A model generated the notes under the pieces. That model ran no database searches and had not been told where the DNA came from. It saw only the letters and a program-made list of their open reading frames with translations. Of a DNA stretch of 64,000 bases, positions 21,147-31,850 are shown one piece after another; the first letter of the stretch is position 1; each line of letters opens with the position of its first letter. The stretch spans positions 25,412,631 to 25,476,630 of the forward strand of contig ML679970.1 in NCBI GenBank assembly GCA_007922225.1, read 5' to 3'. This DNA comes from Emydura subglobosa. Taxonomy: Eukaryota > Chordata > Testudines > Chelidae. The translations under genes were made by a program, and so were the position numbers.

Positions 21147-21974
21147 AGAGTTGGATCGGGTGCAGCTTTAATTGTGACACACACAATCACATAACTATAG
21201 CTATGGGGAATACTATAGCCATAGGGAAAACCCAGGTGGCTATAGGGAAGTCAAGCAGCATGTCTGGATGCTGGGCAAATGTACTTCACCTGGCTACCAG
21301 ATACAAAAGACTTATATAGGGGTTGCTTAGGTTCATTTACATGTTGATCGTATAGTGGAATTTGATTAACAATTTATACTTAACAGAAAAGACAATCACA
21401 ATGCACAGTGGGGCACACCAAACACCCTCACAGGAATGCCCAATGAGTCACTTGAGTATACAATGTAGTTTTCAGGGATCCTGGTTAACTCCCGAAGATG
21501 GGTGGTGACACAATACTTGTTCAAATGCTAATTTGTATGGAGTGAGTTTCTATGGGGCCAGTAAGACAAAGGGGGGCAGGTACTGGTACTTATCAAAACA
21601 GGTGAAGTCTGTTCAGACTTCAGTTAAGGCTCATAACAGAGACTTGCCTCTTGGGTGTGGTTCAAAGACCTCTTGTGGGATTTTAACATCTTTAGCCTAA
21701 TTTCAGTTGAGGCATTCTGTTAATGGTTTAGCCTGTGGCTTCTGTTTCAGAATCAGGCTACAACTTCAGGCCAGGCCTTCTATGACCAGTTTCAGACCAG
21801 GCATTCTATTAATCAATTTTATGATTAATTCTTTGATTCCACAGATGTTGCTAGAAAAAAAAAGTTTAGCTTTTAGTCATAATCCTCATTGCTTGTTTAA
21901 TTAGATAACTAGGTTTATAAACCTAATCACGCAAGTATACGGTACAGAAAGCTGCAATAAAAGAAATCAAGAGT
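21147..21974 (-). mobile_element. Solo LTR of an endogenous retrovirus-like element
   Basis: The LTR itself is 21,152-21,969 (818 bp). It begins TGGATCGGGTGCAGC and ends AAGAAATCA on the plus strand, so it has TG...CA ends on both strands. It is flanked by a perfect 5-bp duplication, AGAGT, at 21,147-21,151 and 21,970-21,974. On the minus strand there is a TATA box (CTATATAAG, about 21,311-21,319) and, about 140 bp downstream, an ATTAAA-type polyadenylation signal (21,167-21,172) close to the 3' end. That order fits U3-R-U5 on the minus strand. No gag, pol or env sequence lies beside it, so it is a solo LTR left by recombination. Its retroviral class cannot be told from this sequence alone. 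Confidence 0.75.
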
Positions 21975-22273
21975 TGCCAGTTGCCACTGGGTGTGATTTT
22001 CTTCTTTTATATTACATAATACTTGCCCCTTATTTTGGAACGTCATGGCCACAGACCATAATGGTGATGCCATAAGTCTATTCCCTATTCAGCATAACTC
22101 AGCTTTCCCAAGGGAACCACATCCTACACTTGTTTTCTCAAAAAAACAGAAGTGCCAGTGAGTTCTATGGGGCTTACTCCAAAATGAAGTGCATTTTAAG
22201 TGCAGTCAGGCCTAGCTTTTTTGGTAATTGGAATCGGATCTGCATCCTTGCTGAAAAAAATGTAAATGATTAA

Positions 22274-22620
22274 CTGAATAACAGAGTGAGAAGTACTGAG
22301 AAGAACAACTCTTCAAAATCATTTTTGAATTTTGTGTCAGGATCCCATTTAAGTATACGGGACTTTGACAGTGACTGTCTATCTGCAACAACTTCAGAGT
22401 CATCCGTTGGTACTTTTAGCAGCAGTGCTGCAACTAATTGTATTTCAAACAACGAAGTATCAGTAGCAAGAAAAAGATTTCAGTCATCCAGTAAAACCAT
22501 GACCATGGATGGGTTTGTAGTAAGGACCAGCAAATACCACCAAGATACCATAGATGAAAAGATTGCTCGGTTCATTTAAGCCACAAATTCTCCTTTTTGC
22601 ACTGTTAACAATAAACACTT
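22274..22620 (+). pseudogene. hAT transposase internal fragment
   Basis: The frame is open from about 22,286 to a stop at 22,577-22,579, and the same frame then continues recognisably after the stop. The segment around 22,510 reads MDGFVVRTSKYHQDTIDEKI then ARFI. After the in-frame TAA it goes on ATNSPFCTVNNKHFID. This is the conserved start of the hAT transposase body, where intact family members have an aromatic residue at the stop position. A serine-rich linker (SESSVGTFSSSAATN) comes before it, as in the hAT proteins that start with a BED finger. Similarity ends near 22,620. Together with 20,785-21,003 it represents one inactive gene. Confidence 0.8.
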
Positions 22621-22644
22621 CATTGACATTGATATTATTCACTG

Positions 22645-22709
22645 TGGTGTTCAGTTGCACTGGTCAGGTCCCATTGTGCTAGGTGCTGTAAATGCAGAAG
22701 TATAGGGTA
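22645..22709 (-). mobile_element. Inverted SINE/CR1 tail fragment
   Basis: GTCAGGTCCCATTGTGCTAG then GTGCTGTAAATGCAGAAGTA is the inverse complement of the tail blocks seen at 7,905-7,945. Confidence 0.65.
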
Positions 22710-22714
22710 CAATT

Positions 22715-22802
22715 TTTTTTACGTGCCTAAGGGTTTTAGAAGCTAAAGTCCCATTGACTTTCTATGGATATTTGGGTGCTAAGTAACTTGAGAAAATCCT
22801 AC
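22715..22802. repeat. Hairpin MITE-like repeat, 'CTTAGGCACCTAA' family
   Basis: ACGTGCCTAAGGGTTTTAGA, AGCTAAAGTCCCATTGACTT, TCTATGGATATTTGGGTGCT, AAGTAACTTGAGAAAATCC. The right half is the inverse of the left around CCCATTGACTTTCTATGG. A shorter relative of 24,400-24,675. Confidence 0.65.
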
Positions 22803-22804
22803 CT

Positions 22805-22920
22805 ATAGTCCTTGCTCAGAAATACTTAAATGATTCTGCCAACAGTCACATACCTACTTTTACGTGTGAGTATTACCACTGAAATCTGTGAGACTACTTA
22901 TGTGTAACCATTTGAAGGAC
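22805..22920. repeat. Hairpin MITE-like repeat, 'GATCCTGCAA' family
   Basis: It contains CCTACTTTTACGTGTGAGTA, TTACCACTGAAATCTGTGAG and ACTACTTATGTGTAACCATT, arranged as a degenerate palindrome. It directly abuts the previous repeat. Confidence 0.5.
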
Positions 22921-22954
22921 TGGAATGTAAAATTGTTTTTCTTTTACTTTCCCA

Positions 22955-23060
22955 TCACATCCAGAACACAGACTGTGTCTGTCTGTACAGTGCCTGGCAC
23001 AATGGTGTGCTAATCCTAATCACAGTTTCTGGGCGCTGTTGTAATGCATATAATAACAAC
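22955..23060 (+). mobile_element. SINE/CR1-type 3' tail fragment
   Basis: AGACTGTGTCTGTCTGTACA, GTGCCTGGCACAATGGTG, GGGCGCTGTTGTAATGCATA, TAATAACAAC, the usual order of the SINE tail, without a head. Confidence 0.75.
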
Positions 23061-24399
23061 ACATGTGTAACCACAGTTTTAGGAAAGAGAACCAGCAGAA
23101 TCCTCTGAATAAAATTATTTCAAATCCTCTGTTAATAGGCCTTCTATTGTTTTAAATAAGAGCTCATGATTAACTGTGGGAAAACCTATTTCAAAATGGT
23201 AATAAGGACAGTAATAAACAAATGGTACTCTAGTGAGATAATCCCAGGTGGCTGTGGTTCTGAACTGGTAAGATTCACCTTGAAGTAGATTTATTTCCAC
23301 ATCTCTTGTTGCTCCTGTCAAAATCTGTAAATTTATTATTCAGTGAAAATAATCCTTTGGCAATAAATTAGGTTATTTCCTCTTGACTGGACTTCATGTT
23401 TCTGTTTAGCTTCTTATCTCTATCAAGAGGATGGATTATCCATCTCTAAGAACGTGACCATGAATGATTCTTTTCAGTTGGTTTTATTTAAAATTGTTCC
23501 ACCTGTGCAGTTTTTGCTAGGGTTTTGTAGTGAATAATAACTGCAAAGAAACCTGAAAAACCCTATATTGCTGGTTGAACAGTTAAAATAAAAAATTAAA
23601 TTAAGAAATACAGCTATTTTTACTCGTTATATTTTCTATTCTTGTTTCTCTTGTCATAAATGTAGTTGATAATTGTTATGCCATTGTATTTATATCATAA
23701 ATATATGGGATGTACTTTGTGGCCAATTTACAACATGCTGTAGGTCACTTTTACATATGTGCAAATATTTAGAGAAAGTTTATTTTGTCGGTTATTTTGT
23801 CTTCAGGTCCATCATTGAATGGCTTTTTGCTACAGGTGTGTGTGTGTTTGTTTGTAGTAAGCTCTCTGCATAAAGAAAAATTAAGAATGGTTATCTGAGT
23901 ATAAATGTAGCTGAGCATATTTGTTAATGAAATTGAAATAGGGATTGCATAACAAAATAGATTGAATTCCTTTTAAAAACCATCTCAGACAGACTTAAAG
24001 CATCTATGAAGATTTTTAACCACGAACATCTTGTTTGTTGAGCTCAGTGAGAGTAATAGGTTTCTTAGCAAAATATATGGTAAAATGTTTTATTTTTCAC
24101 TTACATTTTTTGCCAAGAAACCAATCTGAAAATTCACTGTGTAACCTAATAAATGGGGCCTTACCCATAAGTGGCTGGAAAAAGGACTATTAACTCTCCA
24201 CTATTTATACAAATACTTTTTTCTGAGAGAGAATGGCACATACTAAAATCTAGGTTTTGTAAACTGTCCGGTCTGTGACTCTTACTTTTCCAGGACTGAT
24301 ACAAACATCTGTATAGTACTGTATATAAATAGCATTACAGATCTTAACCACCTGATACTTTAATACTTCAAATAGTTCATAGAATGATTTTCTCTTAGC
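23061..24399. other. No gene recognised
   Basis: AT-rich unique DNA with a short TG run at about 23,836-23,848. Open frames at 23,115-23,321 and 23,673-23,873 are unsupported. Confidence 0.6.
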
Positions 24400-24675
24400 A
24401 AATAAAAAAAGTGCCTAAGTGACTTAGGAGCTTACATTTCATTGAATGCCAAACGACTTAGGCTCGAAAATGTCCAAGGAAAAGAAAAAAGCACCTAGTG
24501 GGATTTTCAGAAGCAACTAAGCAGGTTAGTTTCAATGGCAGTTAAGCACATAATTTGCTTAGGTGCCTTTGAAAATCCCACTAGGCACCTCTATATTTTA
24601 AGCTCCTAAATACCTTGGAAAATCACTTTTGTAAAAGAGGGACTTAGGTACTTTTGAAAATTCTCCAGTAAGCTA
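24400..24675. repeat. Long hairpin MITE-like repeat, 'CTTAGGCACCTAA' family
   Basis: Left pieces such as AAGTGCCTAAGTGACTTAGG and GCACCTAGTGGGATTTTCAG are mirrored on the right by TTTGAAAATCCCACTAGGCA and AGAGGGACTTAGGTACTTTT. The inverse match GCACCTAGTGGGATTTTC against GAAAATCCCACTAGG is near-perfect over about 15 bp, with roughly 70 bp between. It is the longest and best-preserved palindrome of this family in the window. Shorter copies lie at 22,715 and 47,937. Confidence 0.75.
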
Positions 24676-24924
24676 CTTTGTGTACTTCACAGTGAATTCA
24701 CTATACCAATCCCCAACCACAATCTGGTCCACACTTAAAGAGCTTGTTCCTCTTCATTCCATTCTTCTTCTGACCTTTCAAGGGCTATAATGTTGGCTGT
24801 AGGTCAGTGGCTTGGGTGTCTTTCTCCTGAGTGCTGGCTGGGGAATACTGTATTTCATTCTTCCAATCCTCACATTGATTCCACATGCAAAACCTGTTTA
24901 CTCAGGATTTGTATCAGGAATGAG
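24676..24924. other. No gene recognised
   Basis: Unique sequence between two repeats. Confidence 0.5.
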
Positions 24925-25128
24925 AATTTTCATCCAAGGATCTCAAAGCATGTTGGAAAACATTTAATTAATCCTTAAAAATACATCTTTAAGATAGGGA
25001 AGTAGTAGTAGTATATTAAATGAGTGGCACAGAGAATTGAGGTGACTTATTCAAGGCAACATGGTGGGTCAAGGACAGAGTCCTGACTCCCAGTATCTTC
25101 TCTAAGCATTAGACATACTTTCTCTCTT
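24925..25128 (-). mobile_element. Old MIR-like/tRNA-derived SINE, inverted
   Basis: CCAAGGATCTCAAAGCATGT, then TTAAGATAGGGAAGTAGTAG, GGCACAGAGAATTGAGGTGA, CTTATTCAAGGCAACATGGT and ACAGAGTCCTGACTCCCAGT follow the order of an inverted MIR-like or sauropsid SINE, running from 3' tail to tRNA-like head. It is diverged, and the head is incomplete. Confidence 0.7.
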
Positions 25129-25763
25129 CGTCTTAAATCATTTTTTCACTTAACCTATGTATTGTTTCTTAGTATAACTATATATAACATTTGAATGTGA
25201 AAATCTGATGAGCATGTGGTTTTGGAAAAGTTATAGCATTTAGTTTTGAAGCTAGCGATTCTTTTATTTCTTTCCTTGATTAAATATTACTTCCTTGTTT
25301 ATCCTTTGCTAAGACAGCTAATAACACTTTCTTTCGCAGTATGGATTACATTTTTTTTTTCAGGTTTTGTAATCACACAGTGTTCAATATGCAGTAAAAT
25401 TTAAATCATTGTCCCGGGGATGAGGACTGTCTGCTGATGAGTAGCTGCATTCTGTAGTATTCCAACTTGATTCAATTCATCTGTGAAGAATTTGATTTTA
25501 GATGTTAATTACCCTACGCATCAGCAATTGGTTTAAAGCATTGTTAAGAAGAATAAATAGCTTGTACAAAACTTGGTATTGTGGAAGCTGCTCTTACTAT
25601 TTATCTGCTGTAATTTGTCTGTCTTTATGCACAAAGATGAGCTCATCTCTTTGAGATAACCATTCACAATGGGTACTAACTTATTTCTTCCTGGAAGTTA
25701 AAAGACAAAAGAAAATTATGCCCCTCACTTACAGGAGGGTGGAGAAGCAAATCAATTAATATT
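25129..25763. other. No gene recognised; possible conserved non-coding DNA
   Basis: The stretch at about 25,370-25,580 is high-complexity, AT-rich and repeat-free, with TTAATTA-like cores of the kind bound by homeodomain proteins. Conservation cannot be judged from one sequence. Confidence 0.35.
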
Positions 25764-25870
25764 GGCCCCGATCCTGCAAAATAGGTATGTGCTTGAGTAG
25801 TCCAATTGATTTCTTCACTAACATGCATAAAGTTATGCATGTAAGTGTTTGATGAAGAGTCATTTTTTGG
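25764..25870. repeat. Hairpin MITE-like repeat, 'GATCCTGCAA' family
   Basis: GGCCCCGATCCTGCAAAATA, GGTATGTGCTTGAGTAGTCC, AATTGATTTC, ACATGCATAAAGTTATGCAT, GTAAGTGTTTGATGAAG. The left end is close to the family ends seen elsewhere; the right end is decayed. Confidence 0.65.
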
Positions 25871-26736
25871 AATGGCATGTAAGTAAACAGGATGTTAGAA
25901 TAAATTTGGAAGTTGATTTTCGTCACATAGTTGCATCTTTTGTCATTCTGTATTTGCACTGCAGTGACAAAAAGCAGCTTCATAAAAAGTAAAAATTTAT
26001 TCTCCCCTGGAAAATGAATTCTAAGTGTGAGAATAAATTAATGGGACAGTAGAATTTTAGCATTTCAGTAACCATATAGTGCAGCTTTCTTGGAGCATGG
26101 AGATTCTGTACCCAGGTTCTTGCTTAAGACTTCCCCTTAACATGATAGGATTTAAAGCTTGTCTAAGAAATAAGTGTGAAACAGTATTGATATGTTCCTT
26201 TTTTTAAAATCAATTCTAACTCCATCTTTTATAGTTAATAACTTGGGAAGCACAGCTTGACTGGACCTGAAGGTCAGGGCCCCAATAATTTAAGAATGTT
26301 TTTTTTCCATCCAACCTTTTTGCTACTAAAATTATCAATCTTTCACGCTCTCCATTTTGTCCTGCCATCAATCACCGCTGTGTCCGAGCACTTTCCACAT
26401 AAAATTGATAGCAGTAGCAAGATCCCTACTGGACTTCACGGAGATTCTGGCACTCTTCTCTTTTGGTTATAAAAACTCTACTTGTATCAAAGTTGTATTT
26501 TTCTTTTGTTTTTGGTTTTGGTTTAGTTCTTTTTTATTTTTTAGTTCTTATTTTTAGTGTAAAGAGGAAAATTTTGTTCTGGAAATGGGAATTTTCTGAT
26601 TTAAATTAATTTTAATTCATTTTGAGTAAAGCACCAGTCAGTGAAAAGGAAACAAAATGTTTCAATAAAGCTGGATGCGGCGCCTTTCTGGATTAGTAGC
26701 TTAGTAGTTTAACCCTAACTCAATAGAATTCCCACC
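25871..26736. other. No gene recognised
   Basis: AT-rich unique DNA with a TTTTGGTTTTGGTTT-like tract near 26,505-26,560. Confidence 0.6.
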
Positions 26737-27042
26737 TTAGATAGGTCTGTGCTGGAATCATGGGATGTGGTTTCAGCTTGAGTAAACATATTTGAACTAG
26801 CTTTAATCTTGCTAACTTGGGTCCTGGAACAGTGAAGCCATAGCTGTGTATGTTTCAGTATGTGCTAGCCCTATGAGTAATTATCCAGGGTTCTAGGTGA
26901 GCTTGTACAGTCTGTGCTGAAGGGTACGTGCTGCCACAGTTTCACTGCTGTTACCCGAGCTAGCTAGATTAAAGCTAACTTGGGTATGTCTACTGGAGCT
27001 GCAGTCACAACCCATGATTGCATTGTAGACATATCCGTAGTT
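26737..27042. mobile_element. MITE-like element with short inverted ends
   Basis: The left end TTAGATAGGTCTGTGCTGG partly matches the inverse complement of the right end (ACGGATATGTCTACAATGC). Inside are CTAGCTTTAATCTTGCTAAC and its inverse-like partner AGCTAGATTAAAGCTAACTT, so the arms also pair internally. The GTAGACATATCC end is one I have seen in abundant sauropsid MITEs. The family was not named and no target duplication was resolved. Confidence 0.55.
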
Positions 27043-27200
27043 AAACCAGTGCAAATCCTTTTGTGGACACTCTTATTTCAGTTTGAATGGCATTTTTTCA
27101 ATTTAGCTTAAGTTGAGTGGGAACAGGTTTAAGCTAAATCAAAATAAACTACTCTTAAACTGAAATACCTGTTTAAATCAGTTTATAAAGATGACTGTTT
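27043..27200. repeat. Palindromic MITE-like repeat ('AAACTGAAAT' type)
   Basis: TCTTATTTCAGTTTGAATGG, TTCAATTTAGCTTAAGTTGA, AACAGGTTTAAGCTAAATCA, TACTCTTAAACTGAAATACC, CTGTTTAAATCAGTTTATAA. The TTTAGCTTAA/TTAAGCTAAA and TATTTCAGTTT/AAACTGAAATA pairs make a clear inverted structure. Confidence 0.6.
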
Positions 27201-28627
27201 CTCCAAGACAAAGCAATATGTATGGTTATAACTGATCTCCGTAACTCCCTACATCTGCTGTCCCACTGTCTGTTCCCTTCCTGAGTATTAGTGTCTGAGT
27301 CATGGTGCAGTGTTGGATGACTATTGATTGTCATTACTTAGTATCTGATGAACATGGTGAGGGGAATGTGAACTCATTCCTAATAAGTGAGTACATCATG
27401 GTTGTTCTCTAATTTGCCCACAAAGCTCCCAGCTGCAGACTCCTTCTTTCCCCAACCAGATCTGGGGTAGCTAGAAATGTAAAGGAAAACTAGGCTTTGC
27501 TAGAAACCTACTTTTTGTTTTCAATTACTCTTCATTGTGAACAAAAACCTCCTACATGTGGGCTGATCGCTAAAGTTGAAGGGTACATGTGGCTGGGCAC
27601 CATTTCTGCAGCAGAAGGCTGAGTGTGGATCAGTAGTTCCATCTCTCGGCACAGCACACAGTTCTTACGGATTGCAAAATGAGTCAGTTAGATTTGGAGA
27701 GACTGTTCTCACTCTCAACCTTATGTTGGCCATGTGCGTAGTGTTAGATCATGCCTTACAGGAATTGGTTACATTTTGTTTTGTAGATTCACCCAAAAAT
27801 GTTTATGCTGGTTCTGCACATGCAGTATGACTTCTCTGATTTAATAAATTGTAAACATCCTAGGATGATAATGCTGTCTTTTTTTTAGCTATCCATAAAA
27901 TGCGATAAACATCTATGATGCTGTATTAATGACAATGATGATCTCATGATGCATTAATTTTCCTGAGAGAGCAGAGATTTCCCCTCACTATTCCGGTTCC
28001 TGATACCCAGATGGTGGTGACTCTTAATAGACTTATTTGCATCCTCTTTGGAGACAAGAGTCACTTGCTTTTGCAGTACTAGGCAGCTCATGTGGACATA
28101 CTTATGATTCCCTGGAACCAACGCCTCCTGTACATCTTTCCTCTGTTGCCCAAGCAAATGATGTCAGTATCCGATTTTTACAGCAGAAAGAAAAATATTA
28201 GTTCATTAAGACCCAACAAGGTAATAGCTCAGCAAATCTACAAATAACCTTGTTCTTCCAAAATTAGGATCTGATTCTCATTTATACCACTCAGGTTCTT
28301 AATGTTTTTACTGGTCATAGAGCTAAATTTTCTGTCATCACTGCATATGGCTGAGCACAAGAATGACCTTTCATTTATATTTATCGTCCATCTTTATGGT
28401 CCACTGTTTCCTTTTTCCATAGACAGCAGATAGACAGAACAAGGAAAAATTATTTGTACAGTTAGTGCGGAGCAAGGAATACCCCTGAAATCGGTGATAC
28501 AGCCTTTCCAATGCCAACATATGATTTATGTGCTAGGTCTCTATCCTCCAATGGCTTCAACGGCACAACTAATGTCCGTACCAAAGAACCGTGGTGAATA
28601 GTACGCTATATGGGATGTATTGAGGGC
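27201..28627. other. No gene recognised
   Basis: Unique sequence. The weak repeat-like string TCTGATTCTCATTTATACCA at about 28,270 resembles one end of the hairpin families. Confidence 0.55.
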
Positions 28628-28742
28628 TGAATTCTGATACTGTTACTTGCGCTGAATAAAACTATACTCCATAAGATGTCCCTGGGACTCTTGAAGGAGT
28701 AAATGCTACTCAGTGTAAATAAGAACATCAGGTTCTGGTCCA
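28628..28742. repeat. Hairpin MITE-like repeat
   Basis: GGGCTGAATTCTGATACTGT with ACTTGCGCTGAATAAAACTA on the left, and GGAGTAAATGCTACTCAGTG with TAAGAACATCAGGTTCTGG on the right. A degenerate palindrome of the same class as 17,600-17,682. Confidence 0.5.
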
Positions 28743-29454
28743 AAGCTATACTGTAAATAAAATGTTCTTTTTCTTTGAGCCAGTGACTTTCAAATACTGC
28801 AAACTAGAAACTTTCTGTTGCAAGTTATACATTGTTATAGCCAATTGTCTTTTTATAGTTATTGCTCTGAAATAAAATATGCTTTACTTCCACTGCTCCA
28901 TAAGAATTAGAAGCCTTTATTATAATGTAGTTTAAGATATTATTTGAAGCATTGAATTATAATTGATGCTGGACAAGTTAATGCTGATCTTATTTCATAT
29001 ACTTTTCATAGCTAGAATGAATTGTATCATTTAAACCTAATTTAATCTACATATTGATTCCATTAACATTTCATATAACTGTACAGATACGGTTATGGAA
29101 TATTTCTGGTTGGGTCATTCTTTGCAAATTGCATAAGCTGTGTTCATATTTTGTATTCTGGATAAGTTCAGTTGCATTAAAAACTACATTAAAAGAATGC
29201 TAAGGTTGCACAATTAAGTACTCAAAAGTTAAGAATTTCAGAATTGAGGTTGCATGTGCATTCAGATAGTGGTTAATTAGAAGATAGCATAATTTTTTTT
29301 CACGGGACCCTTGTCTCATTCAGTGAATGAGTAAATACTGAATATTTCTTTTTTTTCCCTCTACATTCAGTGTGTGATCCCAGGTCTTATTTAATGCATG
29401 CCATCTAAACACTCCACTTTAGTACAAAATTATTAATTTTCTCAGGGGCACTTC
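28743..29454. other. No gene recognised
   Basis: Strongly AT-rich unique DNA. Confidence 0.6.
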
Positions 29455-29562
29455 TGTGATGATCTGACCATAACATTTGAGTGCTTCATAAACATGACTG
29501 AATTTCAAGTGATATTATCCCCATTCCATAGATCAGGAACTGAGATGCACAGAGATTAAAGC
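29455..29562 (-). mobile_element. Inverted MIR-like SINE fragment
   Basis: GAGTGCTTCATAAACATGAC, TTCAAGTGATATTATCCCCA, TTCCATAGATCAGGAACTGA, GATGCACAGAGATTAAAGCC. Same order as the SINE at 24,925-25,128, retaining the part near the 3' tail. Confidence 0.65.
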
Positions 29563-30691
29563 CAAAATTGTCACCATTTCAGATTAAATCTGAAAAAACC
29601 CAAAACAAAACAGAAAACCCTTTAACCCGAGGCAGACATCTGGTAAGCTTAAGATCTTTGTGGCTAAAGTTTGGTGAAGTTTTATATACAACTGAAAATA
29701 GGGTCTTATGATGGAAAGTTTTAGGCAACCTCAAGTATAGGTGGCACTACCAGATCCACCTATAATAAATATCTCTAGACATTTTGGTTCCATTCCACTT
29801 CTAATTTGGTAACCACTGTACTTTCCAGTGCTAACTATATGTTTTGGACTTTGAGATGTATCCAAAGGCTTTGGCTAGGCTATGAGAAGGAAGAAAGTTG
29901 TGCTGTGGGACTTAGAAGAAGCTTATTATGACCAAGCTGTCTTGCAAGTATAGGGTTAAATCCTGGCCCCTTGGAAATCAGTTGCAAAACTCCCATTAAC
30001 TTCAGTAGTTTCAGAATTTCACATGGAGTCTTGGAGTCAGGCATCTACTGAATCTTCCAGATGCTGAATTTAATTTGAAACAAAATGGCGCTTTCTGAAA
30101 GTGCCAGATTGCCATTATCCTAGATGCTAACAGTATGTACTTTGTTGCAGTGTATTTAGTGAGGGTTGGGAAAAATAAGAACCAATTTATACCTTAATCA
30201 TCTTTCAGATTAACTTTTTGTGCCACTTTGAAAACACTTTGGCTACAGATTTTGAAGATATTTTGTTTTTAATTGATTGGATTTTTGCCCATTGGTTTTG
30301 ACAGGGACCAAGAGAGGAAGTGCCAAAGTGCCAAAACCGGGGGGCTTCTGTTTGTTTCCCCAATTCTGAGAAGGGGCTTAATTCTTGCAGCAAAGCTTGT
30401 CGTAATGATTGTCAGAGTCCCACTTGAACTTTTTTCCTCCTCAGCACTTTGCAATGCTGGGAAGAGAAAGGAGAGGGAAGGTGACGCACTGAGCCCACCA
30501 TCAGGAGGGATATTTAAAGGGACACCTTCCCTTCAGTGTCCCTTCTCCCTTCACTTTTCTTTCATTTTAGCTGATCCCCTTCCTCACTGGAACTCCTTTC
30601 CCCCTTCCCAAATCATGGCAATTAATGTGACATTTGTTTCCAGTACATTGTTCACTCTGACTGCGTATTATGCTCCTCCCTGCCACATCTG
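29563..30691. other. No gene recognised; degenerate hairpin repeat near 29,955-30,020
   Basis: CCTGGCCCCTTGGAAATCAG and AACTCCCATTAACTTCAGTA at about 29,962-30,008 form half of a GACTTCAATGGGA-type repeat. The 175-codon plus-strand open frame at 30,273-30,800 is the longest frame not owned by a known element, but its last third is a SINE tail, and I do not call it a gene. Confidence 0.55.
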
Positions 30692-30805
30692 TTTAGCTTG
30701 TAAGCTCTTTGGGGCAGGGACCATCTACTTTTACTTCTACAGAGCACAGAAGCCCCACTTATGGTTGGTCCTTAGGCACTACCGTAATAAACATGAATAA
30801 TAAAT
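30692..30805 (+). mobile_element. SINE/CR1-type 3' tail fragment
   Basis: TTAGCTTGTAAGCTCTTTGG then GGCAGGGACCATCTACTTTT, TACAGAGCACAGAAGCCCCA, TTAGGCACTACCGTAATAAA and a final ATAATAAAT. It is a well-preserved tail without head. Confidence 0.8.
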
Positions 30806-31687
30806 CATATTTCCATCTAAGAATTTTGTACTTACTATTATTATAGGCTAACTTTTAAGAAATATCAGAGAAAAATAATTCCCAGTTTTTCTTTGAGCAC
30901 TCAACAGCAGCTTGTGCATAGTCAGTTGCGCTACTTTGTTGATTGTGTCTACCATTCCCAGTCACTGTAACAGCAGCAGCAAAGCTAAAAATGAAGGGGA
31001 AGTGGGCAATTATGTGCACAGTGAGATACATGGTGGTGGAGGACCTGATCATGTTTGGCATCATTGCTCTTCGGCTGGCTCAGAGGTCTTTTTAACATCA
31101 CAGGCCACCTGAAAAACCCTTGTGCTTTTAAATTATTTAAAAAAAAAAATTTGATACCTAATATCTTAAAAGGTGCCTTATCTACAAGCTGACTCTTTAA
31201 TAAAAAAAAAAAAGTGAATTACAAAATTCAAGTTGATAGAATCCCTGTAAAAGCAGAGCCCTAGAACTACGAGGGGAAATTATTGTGAGCACCTGATTAA
31301 GGGATTATCAATAGGCACTGAAGAATCAGGTGGTGCCCCCTTTTCCTCAGTTAAGGAATCTTTGGGGATATGGGAAATGAGCAGATGGAGAGGAGGTGCC
31401 TGTTTTGGTATGGATTTTTTGCATCTACTCAACATAAACTGCAGGTACACAGATTTTTGTTTGGGAGGCAAATACAAACAACGCCCTACTGCTCCACAAG
31501 AAAGCTAATGTCTCAACTGCATTTTCCGCTGGGTGAAAGTAGTGTTATGGTACAGCCCACATGATAGGAGAGAGTAGTACTGCTTCAGAAAAGGGCAAGT
31601 CAAGCCTCAGTGCCTGGGATTTGAGATCTTCAGTGATAAATAGTGGGTGGTAGGTTACTGAAGAGAAACAGAGGTGGGTTACAAAGG
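30806..31687. other. No gene recognised
   Basis: Unique sequence with A11-A12 runs at about 31,139 and 31,202. Short open frames only. Confidence 0.6.
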
Positions 31688-31850
31688 ATTAGAAAGGATA
31701 TTTGGGTCATCAAGTCCAGTCCTCTACCCTAGGCAACCCATGATATAATCCCATTAATAAATTTATCAGACTCCATCTTGCCTCTTTGCTTTTGGTGGCT
31801 CAAAAATTACCCCATGGTGGAAAAGACATATGCAATAAAGGTACAATCAG
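31688..31850 (-). mobile_element. CR1/L3-like LINE 3'-end fragment
   Basis: TTAGAAAGGATATTTGGGTC, ATCAAGTCCAGTCCTCTACC, CTAGGCAACCCATGATATAA, TCCCATTAATAAATTTATCA correspond to the inverted 3' end of a diverged CR1 copy. The GGACTGGACTTGATGACC signature is read on the minus strand. Confidence 0.75.

Larger units (their letters stand above)
20252..22625 (+). mobile_element. Broken hAT DNA transposon, split by a solo LTR
   Basis: The 5' end is the AT-rich GGTGGATAAGTATTCAATGA block followed by alternating TTTAAATCAGATTTTTTT stretches, a pattern I associate with hAT termini in sauropsids. The interior holds two transposase fragments on the plus strand (20,785-21,003 and 22,274-22,620), separated by non-coding sequence that carries an inserted LTR (21,152-21,969). 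The reading signal stops near 22,625, where unrelated small repeats begin. The rest of the transposase, including the catalytic core and dimerisation domain, is absent. The left boundary is approximate. Confidence 0.75.

Noticed and set aside
30273..30800. A 175-codon plus-strand open frame, one of the longest in the window
   Set aside because: Its last third runs through a SINE/CR1 tail (30,692-30,805), an overlapping minus-strand frame is also open, and no domain or splice signal supports it.
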